A stretch of DNA of 61,743 nt. It comes from an uncultured Bacteroidales bacterium (GTDB lineage Bacteria; Bacteroidota; Bacteroidia; Bacteroidales; FEN-979). Location of the stretch: contig CAIRDP010000057.1 in the NCBI GenBank assembly GCA_903877385.1, forward strand, positions 1 to 61,743, in the 5' to 3' direction. The translations under genes and the position numbers were made by a program. Position 1 is the first letter of the stretch. Each line of letters begins with the position of its first letter. The notes beneath the pieces are model-generated. The model ran no database searches and was not told the DNA's origin. It saw nothing but the letters and a program-made list of their open reading frames with translations. Below are positions 43,510 through 50,428 of this stretch, piece by piece.

Positions 43510-44871
43510 ATGGAAGAAGCTATCAATAAATTTGTATTAGCCCCGGCAGAAGTTGTGGACCCCGGTTCCTTAACAAAAAGAAGGAAACTTACCCAGGGGG
43601 AGATTAACAAAGCCCTGAAAGTATTTGAAAACGGAGGAGGAGCAAAACTCCTGACTCACCTGAACAGTTGTGTTCACTGCGGATTATGCGCCGAAAGTTG
43701 CATTTATTACAAGGCCACAGGCGATGACCGCTTTACCCCGGCCCGCAAAGTCGACCTGGTCGCTTCGGTTTACCGGAGGTACCATACATTCGCAGGAAAG
43801 TACCTGCCTTCATTGGTCAGCGCGAGGGATCTCAATGAAGATACAGCTGATGAAATGGTGGACCTGCTTTTCGGCGCCTGCACCATGTGCGGCCGCTGCA
43901 CAATGCATTGTTCCATAGGAGTCGACATTGCATACCTTGTCAAAACAGGCAGGACCATGCTTTCAGTAATGGGGATGGTGCCTGCCACCTTGCAGTCGAC
44001 AGTTAAAGCTGCCGTTGATACCGGCAATAATATGGGCATCCCCACCCCTGAATTCGTGGACACCCTGAAATGGATGGAAGATGAGATGATGGATGAACCG
44101 GGGACAAAGGATGCCCGCATCCCTGTGGATGCGAAAGGCAGAAACATCCTCTACACCCTCAATCCGAGGGAACCCAAATTCTTCCCCCTTTCCATTTCGG
44201 CTATGGCAAAGATCTTTTATGCTGCAGGCGAAAGCTGGACTCTCTCATCGTCAATGTACGACATCACCAATTACGCCTACTTCTCGGGAAACCAGGATGA
44301 GGCCTCGCTGATCGCAAAGAGGATGTGGGATGAGATGGATAAACTGGATGCATCCACCCTGGTACTTGCCGAATGCGGCCACGGTTCACGTGCCCTGAGA
44401 TGGGAATCGCCGAATTACTTACACAAGACATTCCCTTTCAAAGTAAAAACCTCTGTTGAGATCATAGCCGATTATCTCCATGATGGCAAGATAAAGCTGG
44501 ACAGGGAGAAATTCAAAGAAGCAGTCACCCTGCATGACCCATGCAACCTGGTAAGAAGCGGAGGGATATGCATGGAACAAAGGTATATCCTGAATGAATT
44601 TATCAAAGATTTCAGGGAAATGACACCCTGTGGGATCGACAACTATTGTTGCGGGGGCGGGGGCGGACAGCTTGCCATGAGCGAATACAATGAACGCAGG
44701 ATGAAGACTGCCAGGGTTAAAGCTGAACAAATAAGAAAAACCGGGGCTAAGATCGTGGTATCTCCCTGCCACAACTGCGTGGACCAGCTGACCCAGATCA
44801 ATTTTTCATTTAAACTGAACGTACAAATAAAAACCCTGGCAGAGCTTGTTGCCGACGCCCTTATCTTATAA
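43510..44871 (+). CDS. DsrK/HdrD-like iron-sulfur protein with CCG domain
   Basis: 453 residues. Two [4Fe-4S] ferredoxin motifs, CVHCGLCAESC (54-64) and CTMCGRCTMHC (124-134), are followed by a cysteine-rich CCG domain: LHDPCNLVRSGG, CGIDNYCCGGGGGQLA (from about 374) and SPCHNCVDQL (about 418). SPCHNC is typical of DsrK, which carries a noncubane catalytic cluster that reduces the DsrC disulfide or trisulfide. Together with the membrane subunit upstream and DsrC this forms a DsrMK-DsrC-like unit. It is the only CCG protein in the cluster; no HdrB is found. Confidence 0.92.
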   Translation: MEEAINKFVLAPAEVVDPGSLTKRRKLTQGEINKALKVFENGGGAKLLTHLNSCVHCGLCAESCIYYKATGDDRFTPARKVDLVASVYRRYHTFAGKYLPSLVSARDLNEDTADEMVDLLFGACTMCGRCTMHCSIGVDIAYLVKTGRTMLSVMGMVPATLQSTVKAAVDTGNNMGIPTPEFVDTLKWMEDEMMDEPGTKDARIPVDAKGRNILYTLNPREPKFFPLSISAMAKIFYAAGESWTLSSSMYDITNYAYFSGNQDEASLIAKRMWDEMDKLDASTLVLAECGHGSRALRWESPNYLHKTFPFKVKTSVEIIADYLHDGKIKLDREKFKEAVTLHDPCNLVRSGGICMEQRYILNEFIKDFREMTPCGIDNYCCGGGGGQLAMSEYNERRMKTARVKAEQIRKTGAKIVVSPCHNCVDQLTQINFSFKLNVQIKTLAELVADALIL

Positions 44872-44874
44872 AAT

Positions 44875-46035
44875 ATGAGTGAACTCATTTATCTCGACAA
44901 TTCTGCCACTACCTTTCCGAAGCCGGCCGTGGTGTATGATTTCATGTGTGATTTCTACCGCAAACACGGTGTAAATCCGGGCAGGTCAGGCTTTGACGCG
45001 GCTCTTGAAACAGAGGAAGTGATCATGAATACCCGTAAAATGCTCACGAAACTGTTCAACGGCACCGACTACAACCGGCTCACCTTCAGTTATAACGCCA
45101 CTGATTCCCTGAACATCATCATACAGGGCCTGGCCTTGCAGGGCGATCATGTGGTCACTACGAAACTGGAGCACAATTCAGTGCTGCGCCCGCTTTACCA
45201 CCTGGAACAGGATAATCGCATTGAAGTCACCCGTGTGCCGTTTGACTCGCATGGTTACGTAGACCCTGAGGATATACGAAAAGCCATCCGCAGTAACACG
45301 AAATTCGTGATCGTAAACCACTGTTCCAACGTTATAGGCACAATACAAGCGGTAGAGGAAATCGGGAAGATCTGCAGGGAGGCCGGGGTTTACTTTGTTG
45401 TTGACGGAAGCCAGAGTGCAGGGGCCGTTCCCGTGGATATGAAAAAAATGAACATCGACGTGTTTGTGTTCACAGGTCATAAATGCCTCATGGGGCCAAC
45501 GGGAATAGGAGGTTCTTACGTGATGGAAAATGTCAGTATAAAGCAGACACGCTTCGGCGGAACAGGGGTGAGATCGGCCCAAAAGACCCATCTTGACGAA
45601 TACCCGTACAGGCTTGAATGCGGCACCCTGAACCTGGTTGGTGTGGCCGGCTTGAATGCAGGGGTAAACTGGATACTTGAACAGGGAATAGAGAAAATGC
45701 ATGAAAGGGAGATCATGCTGTGGAACAGACTCAGGACCGGTGTTCAGGGCCTGGATAACGTCACCACCTACTGCGCCGAAAGCCCAATCAATAAAAATCC
45801 TGTACTAAGCTTAAACATCAAAGGCTTCGATTCGGGCGATGTGGGAACCATGCTCGATGTCGATTATAATATTGCCTGCCGTACAGGACTGCAGTGTGCA
45901 CCCCTGGTGCATGAAGTGCTGGGAACCGATAAAATACACGGTACGGTAAGGTTAAGCATAGGACCCTTCAATTCAATTGAGCATATTGATGCGGCGGTGA
46001 ATGCCATAAGCGAGATCTCAGGCATCAGTAAATAA
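44875..46035 (+). CDS. Cysteine desulfurase family protein (class V aminotransferase)
   Basis: 386 residues, close to the TIGR01977 subgroup of cysteine desulfurases. MSELIYLDNSATTFPKPAVV is the family start. LEHNSVLRPLYHL, FVVDGSQSAGAVPVDMKKM (PLP Asp), TGHKCLMGPTGIGGSYV (Schiff-base Lys) and the catalytic Cys loop CRTGLQCAPLVHEVLG follow. It would generate an enzyme-bound persulfide from cysteine. It starts 3 bp after the DsrK-like gene and ends before the 54-bp palindrome. It is the second such enzyme in this cluster; the two are not close copies. Confidence 0.88.
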   Translation: MSELIYLDNSATTFPKPAVVYDFMCDFYRKHGVNPGRSGFDAALETEEVIMNTRKMLTKLFNGTDYNRLTFSYNATDSLNIIIQGLALQGDHVVTTKLEHNSVLRPLYHLEQDNRIEVTRVPFDSHGYVDPEDIRKAIRSNTKFVIVNHCSNVIGTIQAVEEIGKICREAGVYFVVDGSQSAGAVPVDMKKMNIDVFVFTGHKCLMGPTGIGGSYVMENVSIKQTRFGGTGVRSAQKTHLDEYPYRLECGTLNLVGVAGLNAGVNWILEQGIEKMHEREIMLWNRLRTGVQGLDNVTTYCAESPINKNPVLSLNIKGFDSGDVGTMLDVDYNIACRTGLQCAPLVHEVLGTDKIHGTVRLSIGPFNSIEHIDAAVNAISEISGISK

Positions 46036-46046
46036 CTTCAGCCTTC

Positions 46047-46100
46047 GTAATAAGTCCCAGGCCGGTGTGATATATATCACACCGGCCTGGGACTTATTAC
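46047..46100. repeat. Perfect 54-bp palindrome containing a Crp/Fnr operator
   Basis: The left arm 46047-46072 starts GTAATAAGTCCCAGGCCGGT; the right arm 46075-46100 is its exact complement, with TA at the centre. The middle is TGTGATATATATCACA. There is no T tract after it, so it is not an ordinary terminator. It lies 11 bp after the desulfurase stop and about 87 bp before the next ATG. Confidence 0.95.
46066..46081. promoter_or_regulatory. Crp/Fnr-type operator at the centre of the palindrome
   Basis: TGTGATATATATCACA, TGTGA-N6-TCACA, the same consensus as at 40506-40521. Its centre is about 73 bp upstream of the start point predicted from TACCTTTG at 46136, a class I type position. Confidence 0.72.
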
Positions 46101-46135
46101 ATGCGATTTAAGCGCTTTAATGTTAGGCCGACTTC

Positions 46136-46143
46136 TACCTTTG
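46136..46143 (+). promoter_or_regulatory. -7 promoter element of the DsrE/TusA/Hdr-like operon
   Basis: TACCTTTG matches TAnnTTTG exactly and is identical to the -7 element of the SQR-like gene at 36797. The -33 region has no TTTG, consistent with dependence on an activator at 46066-46081. Confidence 0.65.
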
Positions 46144-46186
46144 TACACATCTATTTATCTACATTTTTACATCTAACAAAAATTCT

Positions 46187-46732
46187 ATGGGCACAGAACT
46201 CGAGAATCAGATTGCTGATTTAAAAAAACAAATCAACCTGCTTAAGGAAGGCACTAAAGACCAGCTTTCGATGGTGGTCTTTTCAGGCGACATGGATAAG
46301 ATCCTTGCTGCTTTGATCATTGCAACAGGCGCAGCCGCTTTCGATATGAAAGTTAAACTCTTCTTTACTTTCTGGGCGATTTCCGCATTGCGGGATCCTG
46401 CAAAAACCGGCAAAGGCAAGAATTTCATTGAGAAAATGTTTGGGATGATGCTTCCTAAAGGGAGTCCCAAACTGAAACTTTCCAATATGAACATGTGTGG
46501 TGCTGGCACCGCCATGATGAAAGGGATCATGAAGAAACACAAGGTCGCATCCATTGAAGAAATGCTGAAAACAGCAGCTGAGTTAGGCATAGAGATCAAC
46601 ATCTGCGAGATGTCGATGAACCTGATGGGGTTTAAAAAGGAAGAGATGATAAATTATCCGCATATGACAATTTGCGGGGTTGCAACTTTCCTTACCGATG
46701 CAGCTGAAAGTAAAATTCAATTATTTATATAA
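46187..46732 (+). CDS. DsrE/DsrF/DrsH-like (DsrE2-type) sulfurtransferase
   Basis: 181 residues, distant paralogue of 39229-39729. An N-terminal helix (ENQIADLKKQINLLKEG) is followed by the DsrE2 core: SMVVFSGDMDKILAALIIAT, MKVKLFFTFWAISALRDP, MCGAGTAMMKGIMKKH, and INICEMSMNLMGFKKEEMIN with the conserved Cys. TICGVATFLTDA ends the domain. It would accept persulfide from TusA or hand it on. First gene of the third transcription unit; tusA follows 86 bp later. Confidence 0.88.
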   Translation: MGTELENQIADLKKQINLLKEGTKDQLSMVVFSGDMDKILAALIIATGAAAFDMKVKLFFTFWAISALRDPAKTGKGKNFIEKMFGMMLPKGSPKLKLSNMNMCGAGTAMMKGIMKKHKVASIEEMLKTAAELGIEINICEMSMNLMGFKKEEMINYPHMTICGVATFLTDAAESKIQLFI

Positions 46733-46818
46733 TTAATTATAAACTGCAGAAAACCTGCTCCGGGTCTCGGGCGGATCGTCCCGGATCATTCCCGGAAAAT
46801 TAAAAAGGAGAAAACACA

Positions 46819-47070
46819 ATGAGCACAGAAGAATTAAAAAACCTCAAATCGAACACCATCGTTGATGCACGCGGAACCGCTTGTCCGGGACCGTTATTAG
46901 CTGCAAAAAAAGCCATCGGAGAGATTGAATCAGGAGAAATTATGGAAATCTATTCCTCGGATGAAGGCACAAAGAACGATATCCCAAAGTGGTGCAATAA
47001 AATGACCCATGAATTTTTAGGGATCATTGAAGAAGACAGCTATTCAAGATTATTTCTGAAGAAAGCATAA
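46819..47070 (+). CDS. tusA: TusA/SirA family sulfur carrier
   Basis: 83 residues. DARGTACPGPLLAAKKAIGE holds the Cys-Pro motif with active Cys22, which carries the persulfide. The remainder (EIMEIYSSDEGTKNDIPKWC, FLGIIEEDSYSRLFLKKA) is the ferredoxin-like two-layer fold typical of TusA. A Shine-Dalgarno-like AAAAAGGAGAAAA lies 10 bp before the ATG, which is unusual for this genome. It links DsrE and DsrC in the proposed relay. The 174-bp gap after it shows no recognisable feature. Confidence 0.93.
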   Translation: MSTEELKNLKSNTIVDARGTACPGPLLAAKKAIGEIESGEIMEIYSSDEGTKNDIPKWCNKMTHEFLGIIEEDSYSRLFLKKA

Positions 47071-47244
47071 ACCTCAGCCCCGGGATTCTTTTCAGTCTAT
47101 ACCCTGCTACTCTTAAAGCTGCTGATTTGATGAAGAGGACAAGTCTTCCGGGGATTGGTTTACCAGGGCGGGTTTTAACCGGCAACCCTTTATCGGTTCG
47201 ACCGGCCCTTACCAGGAACAGGAATAAAAACAAAAATCTGATTT

Positions 47245-47640
47245 ATGGAAACAAAAAAATCGCCCAGGATCCTGGTATTCTCTACCGACAAGATCTCTGA
47301 TCCCGGCATTGACCAGGCAGGACTTCGTAAGATCCATTATTCGCCAACGGTATATACCATTAGCCTGCCATGTTCATCGGGCATCAAGCCCCGCTGGGTC
47401 ATGCGTGCATTCGAGCAGGGCTTCGACGGAGTGTTCATTGCCGCCGACGGGCATGAATGTTCCTACAGTTCACGCTGCCCTGAGTTTACCAATAAGATCA
47501 TCGAAGAATGCCAGAAGCAGATGACGGCAAAGGGAATAAGTCCCAAACGCATCAGGATGGCGGCTATTTGTTCTGTATGTGCCGAGCCCTTTGCCAGCCA
47601 CATGGCCAATTTCACAAAAATCTTAGCTGAACTTTCATGA
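47245..47640 (+). CDS. MvhD/FlpD-like hydrogenase delta-type iron-sulfur protein
   Basis: 131 residues of the methyl-viologen-reducing hydrogenase delta (MvhD) family, a small [2Fe-2S] protein that passes electrons into HdrA. Cysteines occur in the family pattern: LPCSSGIKPRWVMRAFEQGF, GHECSYSSRCPE and ICSVCAEPFASHM. It overlaps the HdrA-GltD fusion gene by 4 bp (ATGA), so the products are probably stoichiometric partners. In QmoB of sulfate reducers this domain is fused to HdrA; here it is separate. Confidence 0.88.
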   Translation: METKKSPRILVFSTDKISDPGIDQAGLRKIHYSPTVYTISLPCSSGIKPRWVMRAFEQGFDGVFIAADGHECSYSSRCPEFTNKIIEECQKQMTAKGISPKRIRMAAICSVCAEPFASHMANFTKILAELS

Positions 47641-50384
47641 AGACAGAAGAAAAAAAATACGATGTAATGGTTATCGGGGGCGGCATTGCCGGGCAGGAAG
47701 CGGCCTTATCTCTTGCCAACATGGACTATAAAGTATTGCTTGTCGAGAAAGGTTTATCCATTGGCGGCAAGATGATACAGCTGAGCAAGGTGTTTCCAAC
47801 CCTTGACTGTGCAGCATGCATCACAACACCCAAGATGTCGGAAACGGCAAGACATTCAAACATCACTTTATTATTGAACTCAGAGATCGATAGTATAAAA
47901 AGGAATGAAAGAGGCTTTCATCTTGAGATCAATAAAAATCCCAGGTATGTAAAACCTGAAGCCTGCACCGGCTGCCAGGAATGTGAAATGGCATGTCCGG
48001 AAGTACGCTCTGATGAATACAATGCACATCTTGCAGGACGTAAAGTAGCCTACATCCCCTTCAGCCTTGCCAATCCCAGGATTGCTGTTATCGAGCGCCA
48101 GGACACATCGGCTCCCTGCATCGCAGCCTGTCCGGGTGGAGTGAAACCCTATGGGTATATTTCGCTGGTCCGCAACGGTCAGTATGAAGAGGCCATGCAC
48201 CTGCATATGGAGGACATTCCTATACCGGGGAGCCTGGGCCGTGCCTGTTATTCACCCTGTCAGGGTGAATGCACCCGCGCAAGTCTCGAAGCCACGGTCG
48301 ACATCCGCAGGATAAAAAGATTTTTTGCAGAGGACTATTATATTAAATACCCTGAAGCGCCCGCAAGGCTAATAGAAAAGAACAGCGGCAAGAAAATTGC
48401 CATAGTAGGTTCAGGACCTGCCGGCCTTACCGCCGCTTACCACCTGGCTCTTGCCGGCCACAAGGTGAAGATATTCGAGGCTGCCCCTGAAGCAGGTGGT
48501 ATGTTAAAGCTTACACTCCCCGCTTACCGGCTCCCGAATACCGTCGTGGACAGGGACATTGAGAACATCACTTCACTCGGAGTTGAGATAGAGTGCAACC
48601 ACCCTGTTGGCAGCCTGCACAAGATCAAAGAACTGGGTTATGATGCTGTTTTCGTCGCTGTTGGAACGCATAAAACCAGCAAGATGAACATCCCCGGTTC
48701 AGATCTTAAAGGGGTTGTTTCCTGCCTTGATTTCCTGAGGGAATCGAAAATTGGTCTAAAAACCGATCTTACAGGTAAAAAAGTTATGGTGATCGGTGGC
48801 GGGAATACCGCCATGGATTCGGCCCGCACAGCTTTGCGATTAGGAGCGTCAAAAGTTTCCATCATTTATCGCAGGAGCCGCGAAGAAATGCCGGCATGGA
48901 AAGACGAAATCCATGAGGCCGAAGAAGAAGGAATACACTTTGAGTTACTCCGGAACCCTGCAAAATTTGCTGGCGCAGATGGCAGTCTCACTCATGTTGT
49001 CCTGATCAAGATGGCCCTGGGTGAACCGGATGCAAGCGGCCGCAGGAAACCTGTCGAGGTAAAGGGTTCTGAATATACCGAGGACGTTGATTTTGTTATT
49101 GAAGCCATAGGGCTATCCCCTACCACATCCGCCTTCAGCAAAGAAATTGAACTGGAAAAGGACGGCCGAATCAAAACCGATAAAAATACATTGCAGACTG
49201 CCACCCCCTGGTTATTTGCAGGCGGAGATTCGGTCAGCGGTTCTTCAACCATTATTGAAGCAGCCGGACAGGGAAAACGTGCAGCCTTTTATATGGACAA
49301 ATACCTGCAAGAACTTGAATTGTCTGATTTCGAGTTTGGCGACAAACTTCCGGCAGTGGACAAAAAGAAAATTTTAGCCAGGACCGACATTAAATTGAAA
49401 CCTGCGCTGGATGAAAAAGTAAGGCCGGTTGCAGAACGGATTAAAGACTTCAATGAAGTTGAATTTACATTCACTGAAGAAGAAGTTCACCAGAGCGCCG
49501 ACCGCTGCCTCGATTGCAGCAACTGCAGGGAATGTCACCAGTGTGTGAGCGCCTGCCCGGCATACGCAATAGATTTCTCCCAGAAAAAAGAAATTGTAAA
49601 AGCATATGCAAGTTCAGTGATCATTGCATCCGGCTTCAATTTGTTCAACGCTGCATATAAACCGCAGTATTCTTTCAACCAGCTTCCCAATGTGATCGAT
49701 TCATTGCAGATGGACAGGCTCATCGCCCCGACCCGCCCCTACAATAACGTACTCAGGCCGGGTGACGGGAAAACCCCGGGAAATATTGCTTATGTATTGT
49801 GCACAGGATCCAGGGATTCAAGCCTTGAAAATTTCCGTTCATGTTCGGTTGCAGCTACTAATAATCCCATTTGTTCACAGATTTGCTGCATGTATTCGCT
49901 CAAGCAGGCTCAGCTTCTTATGGGAGCTTTACCCATGGCGGATATCACAATCTATTATATGGACATACGCACTTTTGGCAAGGGTTACGAGGAATTTTAC
50001 CAGCAGTCGAAATCCATGGGTGTTAACCTGGTGAAAGCCAAAGTTGCCAGGATCAAAGGCAAGGAAGACGGAAAGGGAGACGTGGTTTTGAGGATTGAAG
50101 ATGTGGAGACAGGACAGGTAAAAGAAATGACCCATGACCTGGTGGTGCTTTCGGTAGGCATGATGCCCGAGAATGCAGTACTAAAGTCATTTAAAGACGG
50201 CAGCCCTGCTCTTGACCAGTATAATTTCATCAAACAGATCGACCTTCAACTGAACCCGGCAAGGACCAGCGTGGAAGGAGTTTTTGTAGCCGGCACATCA
50301 GCAGCCCCTATGGATATTCCCGATTCGATTTTATCGGCAGGGGCGGCAGCGAGTGAGGTGGCGGCATATCTTAGTCAACAATAA
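47637..50384 (+). CDS. HdrA-like flavoprotein with inserted GltD/NfnB-type NAD(P)H flavodomain
   Basis: 915 residues. The HdrA part starts DVMVIGGGIAGQEAALSLAN, with LDCAACITTPKMSE and a [4Fe-4S] site CTGCQECEMACP (110-121). From about 158 a GltD-like unit begins (CIAACPGGVKPYGY, ACYSPCQGECTR), with FAD motif IAIVGSGPAGLTAAY (about 253), NAD(P) motif VMVIGGGNTAMDSARTALRL (about 383) and PWLFAGGDSVSG. It is followed by CLDCSNCRECHQCVSACP (623-640) and the second HdrA half: VLCTGSRDSS, CSQICCMYSLKQAQ, DIRTFGKGYEEFY. The insert should let NAD(P)H reduce, or be reduced by, the HdrA flavin. Such flavins can bifurcate; whether this one does is unknown. Confidence 0.92.
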   Translation: MKTEEKKYDVMVIGGGIAGQEAALSLANMDYKVLLVEKGLSIGGKMIQLSKVFPTLDCAACITTPKMSETARHSNITLLLNSEIDSIKRNERGFHLEINKNPRYVKPEACTGCQECEMACPEVRSDEYNAHLAGRKVAYIPFSLANPRIAVIERQDTSAPCIAACPGGVKPYGYISLVRNGQYEEAMHLHMEDIPIPGSLGRACYSPCQGECTRASLEATVDIRRIKRFFAEDYYIKYPEAPARLIEKNSGKKIAIVGSGPAGLTAAYHLALAGHKVKIFEAAPEAGGMLKLTLPAYRLPNTVVDRDIENITSLGVEIECNHPVGSLHKIKELGYDAVFVAVGTHKTSKMNIPGSDLKGVVSCLDFLRESKIGLKTDLTGKKVMVIGGGNTAMDSARTALRLGASKVSIIYRRSREEMPAWKDEIHEAEEEGIHFELLRNPAKFAGADGSLTHVVLIKMALGEPDASGRRKPVEVKGSEYTEDVDFVIEAIGLSPTTSAFSKEIELEKDGRIKTDKNTLQTATPWLFAGGDSVSGSSTIIEAAGQGKRAAFYMDKYLQELELSDFEFGDKLPAVDKKKILARTDIKLKPALDEKVRPVAERIKDFNEVEFTFTEEEVHQSADRCLDCSNCRECHQCVSACPAYAIDFSQKKEIVKAYASSVIIASGFNLFNAAYKPQYSFNQLPNVIDSLQMDRLIAPTRPYNNVLRPGDGKTPGNIAYVLCTGSRDSSLENFRSCSVAATNNPICSQICCMYSLKQAQLLMGALPMADITIYYMDIRTFGKGYEEFYQQSKSMGVNLVKAKVARIKGKEDGKGDVVLRIEDVETGQVKEMTHDLVVLSVGMMPENAVLKSFKDGSPALDQYNFIKQIDLQLNPARTSVEGVFVAGTSAAPMDIPDSILSAGAAASEVAAYLSQQ

Positions 50385-50386
50385 AA

Positions 50387-50418
50387 ATGTACCATGTACC
50401 ATGTACAATGTACAAATG
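50387..50418. repeat. ACCATGTAC-word repeat, single arm
   Basis: ATGTACCATGTACCATGTAC and ACAATGTACAAATG lie in the 44-bp gap between the two hdrA-like genes, apparently within one operon. It matches the left arm of the copies at 7976 and 38751. Confidence 0.75.
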
Positions 50419-50428
50419 AAATAGAAAA

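Noticed and set aside
46047-46100. Rho-independent terminator
   Set aside because: The stem is perfect but neither side has a T tract; an operator-bearing palindrome is a better description, though pausing remains possible.
47071-47244. tRNA gene, suggested by GGTTCGACC
   Set aside because: The sequence around it does not give acceptor, D and anticodon arms; only a chance T-loop-like word.
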